Source: an uncultured Allobaculum sp. | GTDB taxonomy: Bacteria > Bacillota_I > Bacilli_A > Erysipelotrichales > Erysipelotrichaceae | Length of the DNA: 54,354 nt | Reading direction: 5' to 3' | Assembly (NCBI GenBank): GCA_910577085.1 | Contig: CAJTLE010000004.1 | Location: 1 to 54,354, forward strand | Part shown: positions 43,445 to 52,519 of the stretch, piece by piece | Numbering within the stretch: the stretch's first letter is position 1 | Layout of the letters: the number at the start of each line of letters is the position of its first letter | The notes under the pieces: generated by a model | Seen by the model: only the letters and a program-made list of their open reading frames with translations | Told to the model about the DNA's origin: nothing | Databases searched by the model: none | Position numbers and translations under genes: made by a program

Positions 43445-45439
43445 CTATCCACGATGAACCTCACGCAAAAAGCGCTCTTCATCCCATACCGGAATGCCCA
43501 GATCATTGGCTTTGGTCAGTTTGCTTCCCGCTTTTTCACCGGCAATGACAAGATCCGTCTTTTTGGAAACAGATCCCGAAACATTGGCCCCCAGATCTTC
43601 CAGCATCTTTTTGGCCTCGGAACGGCCAAGCTGACTGAGTGTTCCGGTCAGCACGACGGTCTTGCCCGCAAATGGATTATCAGGGGCAGAACTTTCCACT
43701 TTGGGTTCGCTCATGTTGACGCCCATCGCTTTTAAAGACTCAATCAGCGCACGGTTTTCGCTCTGATCAAAGAAGCTGCGAATACTTCTGGCAGAAACTG
43801 CACCAATCAGATTGATAGCGGCCAGTCTGGATTCACTGGCATCCATCAAAGCATCCATCGTTCCAAAATCCTGAGCAAGCAGTCTTGCCGCTTTGGAGCC
43901 AACCTGCCGGATGCCCAATCCAAATAACAGACGGGACAATGGCTGTTTCTTGCTGGCCTCAATACCAGCTAACAGCTTGTCTGTTCCTTTATCCGACCAG
44001 CCTTTATGACTGAGCAGTTCATCGCGCCGTTCATGCAGACGGTAAATATCTTCAATGGAATTAACGTAGCCATGTTCATGCAGCCAGGCTACCCGTTTGG
44101 AGCCCATGCCATCGATATCCATGGCATCGCGGCTGCAAAAGTGAATGATACTTTCCAGAATTCTGGCCGGGCAGTCCGGATTGACACAATACGTATCGGC
44201 TTCATCCGGCAGGCGGACCAGTTTGGATCCACACACTGGGCAGTTTTCCGGCCAGACAAAATCACGGACGGTTTCATCGCGTTTTTCCGGCAGAGCTTTG
44301 ACGACTTCCGGAATAATATCCCCGGCTTTGCGGATAATGACCCGGTCATTGATCTTCAGATCATATTGGGCAATGCGGTCAGCATTGTGCAAGGTAGCAG
44401 CCGAAACGAGTGTTCCGGCTACGCGTACCGGTTCAAGAACCGCGTTTGGGGTAATCTTGCCGGTCCGGCCAACCGTCAGGGTAATATCAAGCAGTCTGGT
44501 TTCGACTTCTTCCGCTGGGAATTTATACGCCGTGGCATATTTTGGGGCTTTGGCCGTGGTTCCGAGAATCTGCTGCTGGCTGAACTGGTTGAGTTTGACG
44601 ACAACGCCATCAATTTCAAACGGCAGACTCGCCCGCTTCTGTCCTGTTTCTTCAATAAACTTCCAGATCTCCTCAAAGGAATGGCACTCACGCCATGCAT
44701 CGTTTACCCGGAAATGCAGGCGGCTCATCGCTTCAAGCGCCTCTTTCTGACTGTGCACGTTATAGCGTTCGCCATTGATAAAGTAGTACAGATACATATC
44801 GAGCCGGCGCTTGCGGGCTACGCCTGTATCCAGGTTGCGGATCGTTCCGGCTGCCGCATTGCGTGGGTTGGCAAATAAAGGCAGATGGAGCGATTCCTGC
44901 AGATTGTTGAGTGCTTCAAAGCTTGCCTTTGGCATATACACTTCGCCACGCACTTCAACTGGTCCTTTTTCCGGAATCTGCATCGGGATCGATGGAATGG
45001 TCCGGACATTTTCCGTAACATCCTCACCAACATCTCCATCCCCACGTGTCACGGCGCGTACGAAACGGCCGTCTTCATACATCAGCGCCATCGCCAGACC
45101 ATCGAATTTGTATTCACAGATAAATGTGGCATCCGGAAAATCCTTCCAGATCCGGTCGACGAAGGCTTTCAGCTCTTCTTTATTGAAGACATCACTTAAA
45201 GAAAGCATGCGCTGGGCATGAACGACTTTTTCAAAGCCGTTGAGCACCTTACCGATAATCCGCTGACTGGGAGAGTTTGGATCATACAGTTCAGGATGTC
45301 TGGACTCTAAATCCTGAAGTTCTTCCAGCAGACGGTCATATTCAAAATCCGAAACACTCGGGTTGTCATCGACATAGTATTCAATCGCATATTTTTCAAG
45401 AAGTCTGCGCAACTCTTCAATCCGTTCTTGTTCAGACAT
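43445..45439 (-). CDS. ligA: NAD-dependent DNA ligase
   Basis: A 664-residue DNA ligase that seals nicks using NAD. Present in order are the Ia domain (YYVDDNPSVSDFEYDRLL), the adenylation site with active Lys in CEYKFDGLAM, the OB region, the four-cysteine zinc finger (CPVCGSKLVRLPDEADTYC, then NPDCPA), helix-hairpin-helix motifs and a C-terminal BRCT domain (GKTVVLTGTLSQLGRSEA). Length is normal. AGAGGTG lies 5 nt before ATG 45439. The CamS-like gene follows after 13 nt. Upstream on the strand, instead of pcrA, lies a BspA-type gene across a 544-nt gap with a terminator. Confidence 0.97.
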   Translation of the reverse strand: MSEQERIEELRRLLEKYAIEYYVDDNPSVSDFEYDRLLEELQDLESRHPELYDPNSPSQRIIGKVLNGFEKVVHAQRMLSLSDVFNKEELKAFVDRIWKDFPDATFICEYKFDGLAMALMYEDGRFVRAVTRGDGDVGEDVTENVRTIPSIPMQIPEKGPVEVRGEVYMPKASFEALNNLQESLHLPLFANPRNAAAGTIRNLDTGVARKRRLDMYLYYFINGERYNVHSQKEALEAMSRLHFRVNDAWRECHSFEEIWKFIEETGQKRASLPFEIDGVVVKLNQFSQQQILGTTAKAPKYATAYKFPAEEVETRLLDITLTVGRTGKITPNAVLEPVRVAGTLVSAATLHNADRIAQYDLKINDRVIIRKAGDIIPEVVKALPEKRDETVRDFVWPENCPVCGSKLVRLPDEADTYCVNPDCPARILESIIHFCSRDAMDIDGMGSKRVAWLHEHGYVNSIEDIYRLHERRDELLSHKGWSDKGTDKLLAGIEASKKQPLSRLLFGLGIRQVGSKAARLLAQDFGTMDALMDASESRLAAINLIGAVSARSIRSFFDQSENRALIESLKAMGVNMSEPKVESSAPDNPFAGKTVVLTGTLSQLGRSEAKKMLEDLGANVSGSVSKKTDLVIAGEKAGSKLTKANDLGIPVWDEERFLREVHRG

Positions 45440-45983
45440 GAAGGCACCTCTTTTCTAATCCATTCTGGTCTGCCGATCTTCTGGCATCACCTGAGTCTAT
45501 CATCCCATTTCAGAATGAAACCCGGCTTAAAAAGGAGAAATTCCTTTGTCAAAAAGACAGGAAATTCTGGCCAGTTCAAAATCGACAGAAAATACCAACT
45601 TGTATTGTAACAAATATCCGGGCGGCTTTTGGTCCCGAGTGAAGATGCGACAAAAAACACAAAAAGGACCACCCGAAATGCGCAATGGCCACTATTTTCA
45701 GATGAAAGAAAACTCTCTCATCCATCTCGTTTTGTCTGCTCAGACTCTGATGATTTCCTCTGGATGCCGTTCGATCTTTTTCTTCGATGGTTCCCCGGTG
45801 ATGGTGTCGATCCTTTTCCTTTATCCGTTTTCGAAAAAAAATGGCCAGAAACACCTTTAAAGAATGTGTTTTCGGCCATTTTATTTTCTATTAGACAGGT
45901 AAATGTAAATCATTCATCAATCCTGTACCATTTCCATCCTCTGCTCCAGATTTCAGTTCAAAAACTGAACGCCCAGATCTTTA
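45440..45983. other. Gap between ligA and the BspA-type gene
   Basis: About 540 nt that should contain the ligA-camS-gatCAB promoter on the minus strand. The only clear element is the terminator at 45838-45882. Short frames at 45546-46009 are unrecognisable. Confidence 0.5.
45838..45882. terminator. Strong terminator of the BspA-type gene
   Basis: AAAATGGCC pairs with GGCCATTTT, with an inner AAACAC/GTGTTT stem. A run of eight T follows on the minus strand. It makes read-through into ligA unlikely. Confidence 0.85.
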
Positions 45984-47225
45984 TCAATCCCTGCCATCAT
46001 TGGCTTTGATGATGACTCCACCCGTATTTTCTTCCGTCGATTTTTCCAGAATCTCATTCAGGGAGTATGGACCATCGTTGTTAAAGTACCAGTATCCGGT
46101 CAGAGATTTCAGTATATTTCTGGATCCGAATCCAAAGGCAATTCGCTTGAGGCTTGGACAGTTGGCGAAGATCTCGGCCATCTCATCGACCTTAGATGTA
46201 TCAAAACTGCGCAGATCAAGGCTGGCCAATTCCAGACATCCCTTAAATATTCCATCCATATCGATAACCTGCGAAGTATCAAAAGAGCTCAGATTCAGAT
46301 CCGTGAGTTGTCTGCAGTCCGCAAACATACCGCGCATTCTGATAACACTGGACGTATTGAAACTTCCAAGGTCCAGGTTTTGCAGCCTTTTACAGGCCGC
46401 AAACATAAAATCCATGTCTGTTACCTGGGAAGTATCGAAACTGCTTAGATCCAGAGCAGACAGTCGGATACAGTTTGCGAACAGCCCGTTCATGCTTCTT
46501 ACCTTTGAAGTATCAAAGCCACTGAGATCCACGCAGGTAAGCTTTCGGCAGCCGGCAAACATACAGTCCATGTTCCCTGCCTGTGACGTGTCAAAACATC
46601 TTAGATCCAGGCTTGCAAGCTTCGAACATCCAGCAAACATGGCCCACATCTCTGTGACCCTGGTTGTATTGAAGCCGCTCAGATCCAGGCTGGTTAAACT
46701 TCGACAGTTATAAAACATCCCGCCCATGTCTGTTACCTGCGAGGTGTTGAAACTGCGAAGATCCAGAGTTTCAAGATTGGCGCATCCCTCAAACAGATGT
46801 CCCATGTCCGTTACTTTTGATGTATTGAAACTGGAAAGATTCAGACTGACCAGGTTTTGACATTTTGCAAACATGGAATTCATAGAGGTTACGTCTTCTG
46901 TAACCCATCCCGAAAGGTCAATACTGATGACATTTTTAAACGGTTTATACCGGCCGTAACTGGAAAAAAGTGCGTTAAGATTTCCAGAAACAGCCAGTCT
47001 TTCCGTACTGATAATTCTTAAAACCGCTTCGCACTCAAGCGTGCCGCCATGCTCTTCTTCAAAATCAGAAAAGCGGTCTTCCCGATATTTCAGTCGGTCC
47101 TCATAAGAGCCCGAGCCAATGGTCAGCGTTCCATTCTCATACAGCGTCCAGGGGGAATTTCCAAAGATGCCTTTCTGGATCACTCTGTCAGAGACTTGAT
47201 TGTGATTCTTTGAATTCTGAAACAT
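45984..47225 (-). CDS. BspA-type (DUF285) leucine-rich-repeat protein without export signal
   Basis: A 413-residue protein built of ten 26-residue repeats of the BspA/DUF285 kind (about 110-370), for example VTDMGHLFEGCANLETLDLR followed by SFNTSQ. The region before them has the usual BspA lead-in (NSPWTLYENGTLTIGSGSYE). BspA-type proteins are normally secreted adhesins, but here the N-terminus MFQNSKNHNQVSDRVIQKG is hydrophilic with no signal peptide, and the C-terminus (SLNEILEKSTEENTGGVIIK) carries no wall anchor. GGAGG lies 9 nt before ATG 47225. It is 77 nt downstream of the ClC gene and ends at a strong terminator. It is either an intracellular LRR protein or a copy that has lost its 5' end. 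Confidence 0.85.
   Translation of the reverse strand: MFQNSKNHNQVSDRVIQKGIFGNSPWTLYENGTLTIGSGSYEDRLKYREDRFSDFEEEHGGTLECEAVLRIISTERLAVSGNLNALFSSYGRYKPFKNVISIDLSGWVTEDVTSMNSMFAKCQNLVSLNLSSFNTSKVTDMGHLFEGCANLETLDLRSFNTSQVTDMGGMFYNCRSLTSLDLSGFNTTRVTEMWAMFAGCSKLASLDLRCFDTSQAGNMDCMFAGCRKLTCVDLSGFDTSKVRSMNGLFANCIRLSALDLSSFDTSQVTDMDFMFAACKRLQNLDLGSFNTSSVIRMRGMFADCRQLTDLNLSSFDTSQVIDMDGIFKGCLELASLDLRSFDTSKVDEMAEIFANCPSLKRIAFGFGSRNILKSLTGYWYFNNDGPYSLNEILEKSTEENTGGVIIKANDGRD
46130..46900. repeat. 78-bp coding repeats of the BspA-type protein
   Basis: About ten diverged 78-bp units in one frame, marked on the plus strand by recurrent AGATCCAG and GAAGTATC words. The units differ enough that recent expansion is unlikely. 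Confidence 0.7.
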
Positions 47226-47302
47226 CAATACGGTCCTCCCTGTCCTTCCATATTCGTCCTTCTTCCTGAATTGATGACAGATTAAAGACGTTCCCTGCCC
47301 GA

Positions 47303-48622
47303 TCAGGCCTGGTCGTCATCTTCTACCTGCCGGTTGGCTGCATTGACCGCATTTGGATATTCAATCGGCTTAAAGACCACATCCAGTTTTCGCTGCAGGC
47401 TGTAGATCGACAGGTTGCCATTGGCCAGATACGCAGCCGAGCAGCAGACAAAGAAGAATGGAAAGAAATCCATCCCAAAAATTTCCATGCCCACCATCAT
47501 GGCTGCAAGCCAGGTATTCGTTCCGGCTCCAAACACTGCCGCATACCCAAGAGCAGCGCCAAATGCGGGTGGATAGCCAAAACGAGGACCCAGAACAGCG
47601 CCTAAACTGGCGCCGATCGCAAATAAAGGAGTAACTTCCCCGCCGATGAATCCCATCGACAGCGAGAGAACACTCAATCCAAATTTCAGTGCAAAATCCC
47701 AAGGATAAACCTGTCCGCCTGTGCAGGCATAGGTAATCAGGTTGACACCAGATCCGGAATATCGGCCATCATAGAATATCCACAACAGCAGACCCAGTCC
47801 CATGGAAAAGAAAGCAATCCGATAATACGGATTCAGTTTGGAATGGTCGAAATAATGATGGGCCTGATGCATGCACCACGCAAAGAAGCCGCCAACCAGA
47901 CCAAAGACTATGCCAAGAATGGCCAGTTTCCAGCAGTCATGGATGAGTCCCATTTCAAAGCCATAAGGCAAAGAAAAAGCCTCTTTGCCAAGACCACAGA
48001 TCTTGGCAATTTCAGCCGCACTTAAACTGGCTGCAAGCGCCGGGGCCAGAGCGCGGTATTCAATGACCCCGCTGACCAGAACTTCCATCGCAAAAAATAC
48101 TGCGGTAAATGGCGTTCCAAACAAGCCAGAAAAGCCGGCCGCCATTCCCGTGATCAGAAAAATCGTTTTGCGATCTCTGAAATACGGCAGCTGGCGGCTG
48201 ATCGCATTGGAGACAACTGCGCCAATCTGCATCCCGACTCCTTCTTTACCAACAGAGGCGCCTGCCAGATGCGAAAGCCAGGTACTGATCATCATCATGA
48301 AGACAATCCGTTTGGGCAGAGCTTTTTCCGTGCCCTGATTGACTTTAAAAACCAGACTGATGCCCTGTCTGGCTTTGCCGCCAAAGCGTTCAAACATACA
48401 GACAATCAACATACCGATGATCGGCAGCGTAAACAGCCACAGACAGTTGCCATAGTTCTGGTGAAACCAGGTGACCTGGTTGAGAACTTTAACAAACAGC
48501 ACTTCAAACAACGAAACAATGATCCCGATCACAATTCCGGCCAGCGCCAGAATAAAGATCTCGGCGATCTGCCTGGTCAGCCGCCTTGTTCGACGCTCCA
48601 GGTGATCCATCCAATTGCTCAT
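47303..48622 (-). CDS. ClC-family chloride channel / anion-proton antiporter
   Basis: A 439-residue polytopic membrane protein of the ClC family with about 10 hydrophobic segments. The helix-N landmark reads GASVGKEGVGMQIG, where GKEGV replaces the classical GREGP but keeps the gating glutamate. LFGTPFTAVFFAMEVL and GGEVTPLFAIGASLGA are the other family landmarks. The first anion motif (classically GSGIP) appears as FGGKARQGISLVF, a layout closer to the fluoride-exporting CLC-F group (GREGT) than to chloride transporters; fluoride export is a guess. ATG 48622 (MSNWMDHLERR) is chosen; a GTG at 48631 is also in frame and neither has a strong ribosome site. No fluoride riboswitch was found upstream. 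Confidence 0.85.
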   Translation of the reverse strand: MSNWMDHLERRTRRLTRQIAEIFILALAGIVIGIIVSLFEVLFVKVLNQVTWFHQNYGNCLWLFTLPIIGMLIVCMFERFGGKARQGISLVFKVNQGTEKALPKRIVFMMMISTWLSHLAGASVGKEGVGMQIGAVVSNAISRQLPYFRDRKTIFLITGMAAGFSGLFGTPFTAVFFAMEVLVSGVIEYRALAPALAASLSAAEIAKICGLGKEAFSLPYGFEMGLIHDCWKLAILGIVFGLVGGFFAWCMHQAHHYFDHSKLNPYYRIAFFSMGLGLLLWIFYDGRYSGSGVNLITYACTGGQVYPWDFALKFGLSVLSLSMGFIGGEVTPLFAIGASLGAVLGPRFGYPPAFGAALGYAAVFGAGTNTWLAAMMVGMEIFGMDFFPFFFVCCSAAYLANGNLSIYSLQRKLDVVFKPIEYPNAVNAANRQVEDDDQA

Positions 48623-48698
48623 GCTTTTCACTCTTCTCTTTCTTCTCGTTTTTCTGTCTTTCTATTCAAAATGATTTGATTCCAAAGATCGATGGTTC

Positions 48699-48738
48699 TG
48701 ATAGTTATCGATAGTCATTGATAGTTATCGATGATTCG
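48699..48738. repeat. Tandem 20-nt repeat between pcrA and the ClC gene
   Basis: TGATAGTTATCGAT occurs at 48699-48712 and again at 48719-48732, exactly 20 nt apart, with partial similarity continuing on both sides. TATCGATA-like cores make each copy partly palindromic. It lies just after the pcrA stop and upstream of the ClC start on the minus strand, so an operator for the ClC-BspA pair is possible. Confidence 0.55.
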
Positions 48739-48752
48739 ATCACAGTTCCCGG

Positions 48753-51008
48753 CTACTGGAATGTCAGATAGTCTTTGCGAATTTTCTTCTTTCCAAATGC
48801 ACTGCCAAACTGAACGACAACGATATCTCCGCTTGCTTCCAGAACGACACCCTGACCAAATTTCGGATGGGTAGCAATCGTACCTGGACGCACAGTACTT
48901 TTCTTGGATGCCAGTTTGCGTCTGGCCGCCAGCGTACGGGCCGCCTTGGCTGGATCGGCTTTGTCCTGTGCACCAGATGAAGAAGCAGCTCCTGTCGAAG
49001 CCGTTCTGGTCTGGAAAGCAGTGGTTTTTGCGGCTGCTTTCTTAGCAGCTGTTTTTTCCTGCTTTTCTTCTTCGGCCTCTTCAGGAATTTCATCCAGAAA
49101 ACGGGATGGATATTTCGCGTGTCCGCTCTGATAGCTGTAGCCGCGGTTCCAGCTGAGATACAGATGCTCCTTGGCGCGGGTCATGGCCACATACATCAGT
49201 CGGCGTTCTTCTTCCAGTCCGGCGTTACCATTTTCATTGATAGCCCGCTCACTTGGGAATACCCCTTCATTGAGTCCGGCCAGAATGACCACCGGAAATT
49301 CCGTTCCCTTGGCGGAATGAACAGTCATTAAGGTCACAACATCCGGATCCTGATCGCGCTCATTCTTTTCGGAAAGCAGGGTAACCTGCTGAAGATAGTC
49401 ATCGAGGTTTTCTACACCGTCCTGGGTAAGAGCAGCTTCGATGTCCTGTTTGATTTCCTGAACGTTTTCCAGTCTTTCGTCGCCATCTTCCATCGCTTCC
49501 AGCATCGTGTCATATCCACTCTTCACCAGAATATCATCAATAATATCCGGCAGATCTTCAGGATTGGTGTATTGGGCCAGGGAGGCTTTCAGACTGTCAA
49601 TCAAGGCCGCAAACTTCTGCGCCTTTTTGGCAATAGCTGGTTTAAGGGTCTGCGGATCGCGCATGACTTCAAGCATATTCAGATCCCTGCTTAAGGCTTC
49701 TGCACGGATATCGTCCACCGATTTATCACCGATGCCCCGTCTTGGAACGTTAATGACCCGCTCTACCGCAAGATCGAGTGAGCGCTGTTTGGGGTCATCT
49801 TCAGTTGGCGAAGACAGCAGTCTTAAATAAGCCAGAATGTCTTTGACTTCCTTGCGTTCATAGAAGCGAAGGCCGCCAAAAATCCGATATGGAATCTGGT
49901 AAAAACGAAGTCCTTTTTCAATCGCCCGGGACTGGTAATTGGATCTGTACAAAACGGCCATGTCTTTCCACTGATATTTCCGGCTTTTGTGTTCGGCATT
50001 GAGCCGGCGGGCAATCAGAAAGCCTTCTGACTCATCGTCGTCGGACTCATCAAAGGCCAGAGGAAAACTGTTCGTGCTGCTGGTGAACAGATCTTTTTTG
50101 ACACGGTTACGGTTATGACGGATCAGTTCATTGCTCGCATCCAGGATCGTTTTGGTTGAACGATAGTTTTCATCGAGAATAACGGTCTTGCAGGGCTTAA
50201 AGTCCTTTTCGAAGTTCATGATGATGCCAATGCTCGCATTGCGCCATGTGTAAATGGTCTGGTCCGGATCGCCCACGACGCAAAGAATCGCATCCGGGCG
50301 GGTCAGATTTTTAATGATGTCATATTGCACCGGATCGACGTCCTGGAACTCATCCACATGCAGATAATCCAGGCGGTTCTGCCATTTGGTTCGAACCGGA
50401 GTGCTGGTTTTGAGCAGCAAGTCGGTTTTGAGCAGCAGATCATCAAAGTCCATCGCCTTCATGGCTTTGAGCTCATTGAGATAGTCCCGGTAAATCAGAG
50501 CCTGGATCTTTTCCATCCAGGAACTGACGCCTTCGAGAATCTTTTCCGGGGTGACCCCTTTGTATTTCCAGCGCGAGATGCAGCCAAGCATTTTGGTATA
50601 GGTGAAATCTTTCGGGCTGAGATTGTGGTTTTTATAAAACCGTTTCAACAGGGCACGTTGATCATCTGGGTCGAGAATCGTAAAGTTTCTCGCATAGCCG
50701 ATCTCATGAGCATCCTCCCGTAAAATCCGCACGCACAACGCATGAATGGTCGAAATGCGAACCTGGGAAGCATCCTGCGGACACTGTTCCTGCAGACGAT
50801 GACGCATTTCGGCAGCCGCCTTGTTGGTAAAGGTAATGGCCAGAATGCGATTAGGATAAACCCCCAGGACATTGAGCAGATATTCAATGCGGGCCATCAG
50901 AACACGTGTCTTGCCACTGCCTGCGCCGGCGATAATGCGGACATGTTCGTCGGTACACAAAGCTGCTTCTTTCTGTCTGGGATTGAGTGTATCCATCAAA
51001 GGTTCCAT
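48753..51008 (-). CDS. pcrA: ATP-dependent DNA helicase of the UvrD/PcrA family
   Basis: A 751-residue superfamily 1 helicase that unwinds DNA 3'-5' in repair and plasmid replication. Visible are the Q motif (LNPRQKEAALCT), Walker A GAGSGKTRV, Walker B VDEFQDVDPVQYDI, motif III GDPDQTIYTWR, motif IV NYRSTKTI, motif V TVHSAKGTEFPVV and motif VI EERRLMYVAMTRAK. The C-terminal Lys/Ala/Thr-rich linker and the Tudor-like end (HPKFGQGVVLEASGDIVVVQ) are typical of PcrA. AGGAG lies about 10 nt before ATG 51008. Instead of ligA, the next genes on the strand are ClC and BspA-type. Confidence 0.95.
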   Translation of the reverse strand: MEPLMDTLNPRQKEAALCTDEHVRIIAGAGSGKTRVLMARIEYLLNVLGVYPNRILAITFTNKAAAEMRHRLQEQCPQDASQVRISTIHALCVRILREDAHEIGYARNFTILDPDDQRALLKRFYKNHNLSPKDFTYTKMLGCISRWKYKGVTPEKILEGVSSWMEKIQALIYRDYLNELKAMKAMDFDDLLLKTDLLLKTSTPVRTKWQNRLDYLHVDEFQDVDPVQYDIIKNLTRPDAILCVVGDPDQTIYTWRNASIGIIMNFEKDFKPCKTVILDENYRSTKTILDASNELIRHNRNRVKKDLFTSSTNSFPLAFDESDDDESEGFLIARRLNAEHKSRKYQWKDMAVLYRSNYQSRAIEKGLRFYQIPYRIFGGLRFYERKEVKDILAYLRLLSSPTEDDPKQRSLDLAVERVINVPRRGIGDKSVDDIRAEALSRDLNMLEVMRDPQTLKPAIAKKAQKFAALIDSLKASLAQYTNPEDLPDIIDDILVKSGYDTMLEAMEDGDERLENVQEIKQDIEAALTQDGVENLDDYLQQVTLLSEKNERDQDPDVVTLMTVHSAKGTEFPVVILAGLNEGVFPSERAINENGNAGLEEERRLMYVAMTRAKEHLYLSWNRGYSYQSGHAKYPSRFLDEIPEEAEEEKQEKTAAKKAAAKTTAFQTRTASTGAASSSGAQDKADPAKAARTLAARRKLASKKSTVRPGTIATHPKFGQGVVLEASGDIVVVQFGSAFGKKKIRKDYLTFQ

Positions 51009-51134
51009 ACTTGCTGATCTCCTGTTCTGTTTCGGTTGGGTTATGCAGGATCTGAATGGATATACAGATCCGTCTGAACTTTTATTCTAACACACCTGTT
51101 TTCTCCCATTTATCTGGATCAGAAGACACAGAAA

Positions 51135-51173
51135 AACCGGGACGCACTTTGTTGATTTCGTTGCATCCCGGTT
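51135..51173 (-). terminator. Terminator of the 390-aa protein gene
   Basis: AACCGGGACGCA pairs with TGCATCCCGGTT (one G-U pair). A run of five T follows on the minus strand. It lies about 170 nt beyond the stop at 51347 and insulates pcrA. Confidence 0.85.
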
Positions 51174-51346
51174 CAATGGTTTTCTGAAACTGCGTCAGCA
51201 GATCGCTATGGAGTGCCTGGGCAGACAGATTCAATATCCAGTTCAATATCCAGATTCAATCTTGACCAGATTCAGTCTGCCTAAATGTGGATATGACTAT
51301 GAATATAGGAATATAAATATATGGAAGATCTGTTTGCACTCTTCAA

Positions 51347-52519
51347 TCAGGCATAGAAGCCGGACTGTAAAATGCAGGAGCGCAGGTAATCCTGTTCGGC
51401 AATGCTCTTGCAAAGAACATGCAGATACAGGTAACGTTCGTCATCGCGGATGATGGCATCCAGATAACGGATTCCATCCTGTTCGTATTCATCCAGCCAG
51501 ATGACACGGCCGTCTTCTTCATGAATCGGTTCAACGGCTTTAACTGCTTCCAGATCAGGAAGAATGGATGGCTGCTTGGAAGCCTGAATCAGCCAGTTCC
51601 ACTCTTCATCTTCACTATAGGGGGCCATCAGGAAAACGGACTGTGTAGCGGGGTCATAGCTTCTCTCAGCAGTACCCGGAGCAACAACCTTCGCATCTTC
51701 AAAAACATGGTAGACTTCGCGTGTCCGATATTGAACAGCTTCCCGGTCCATTCCGATTGCGCCTTCTAATTTGTTTTCACGACCTAAAGTTTTGCATAAT
51801 TCATCGTATGCCTTTAAAGGTAACGGAAGTGATGGGTCCATCCGGAAGGCAATTTCGAGATCATCGCAGATTTCGTCCGCGATTTTTTCAGTCTGGTCAT
51901 TCATCTTGGAAAACTGACCATAGCCTTCTTTGGCAAGCAGAGTTAAAGCTGCGTTGCGATAGAACCGGGCATCCCGATCCCAGTTGTTCCAGACATAGAA
52001 ATGGTCCATCAGATCAGAAAGGTTCTTGGCTTTAAATTCGTTTTCGTCCATGTCACCAGTGGCGGTTAAAACTTTGCCTTTCTCTGCTTTTGGCAGATAG
52101 TAGGTTTCATCAAACATGTAGTTCTTATTGCGGAACTGTGGATCTTCAAGAATCATCTTGCGCACATAGTCGAGCTCATTTTCATAAAGCTGAACCAGGC
52201 GGTCAAAGTCTCCATCCTTGTCATATTCCGTATCGTCGATCATTTCATAGTCACCCGGAATTTCTTCCTGAATATCTTTGAACAGATCAACTACAAATGC
52301 ATGGAATCCAGGGCCACCCTGACGGGTATTGGCCGAAAGAATCATGTCTTTGCCTTCTTCGATCGCGACAATTTTGCCCTGTGGGCAGACCAGAATTTCA
52401 ACATCATGGCCGCGGTCTTCAATCTGTACCCCTTCTCTGGCGGCAAGGGCACCTAAAACTTCATAAAGCTCATCCATCTGAGCCTGAGTACGATCTTTAC
52501 AGATTAACTGTACAAACAT
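51347..52519 (-). CDS. Uncharacterised 390-aa protein
   Basis: Not recognised. It is a soluble, acidic protein without signal peptide or membrane segment. It opens with a compact alpha/beta segment (MFVQLICKDRTQAQMDEL, then VEILVCPQGKIVAIEEGKDM), continues through a helical middle rich in Asp, Glu and aromatic residues (HFYVWNNWDRDARFYRNAAL), and closes with WLDEYEQDGIRYLDAIIRDD and QDYLRSCILQSGFYA. GAAAGGAT lies 8 nt before ATG 52519. It is monocistronic with its own terminator, just upstream of pcrA. Its protein-like composition and clean signals make it a real gene. The function is unknown. Confidence 0.75.
   Translation of the reverse strand: MFVQLICKDRTQAQMDELYEVLGALAAREGVQIEDRGHDVEILVCPQGKIVAIEEGKDMILSANTRQGGPGFHAFVVDLFKDIQEEIPGDYEMIDDTEYDKDGDFDRLVQLYENELDYVRKMILEDPQFRNKNYMFDETYYLPKAEKGKVLTATGDMDENEFKAKNLSDLMDHFYVWNNWDRDARFYRNAALTLLAKEGYGQFSKMNDQTEKIADEICDDLEIAFRMDPSLPLPLKAYDELCKTLGRENKLEGAIGMDREAVQYRTREVYHVFEDAKVVAPGTAERSYDPATQSVFLMAPYSEDEEWNWLIQASKQPSILPDLEAVKAVEPIHEEDGRVIWLDEYEQDGIRYLDAIIRDDERYLYLHVLCKSIAEQDYLRSCILQSGFYA

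Noticed and set aside
44006..44878. 290-residue plus-strand frame
   Set aside because: It is antisense to ligA, where all ligase motifs are present.
46130..46900. Regular repeats that could suggest a CRISPR array
   Set aside because: The 78-bp units are in one open reading frame and encode DUF285 repeats, without spacers.
48623..48752. Possible fluoride riboswitch upstream of the ClC gene
   Set aside because: The expected conserved pseudoknot sequence is not seen; only a tandem 20-nt repeat is present.
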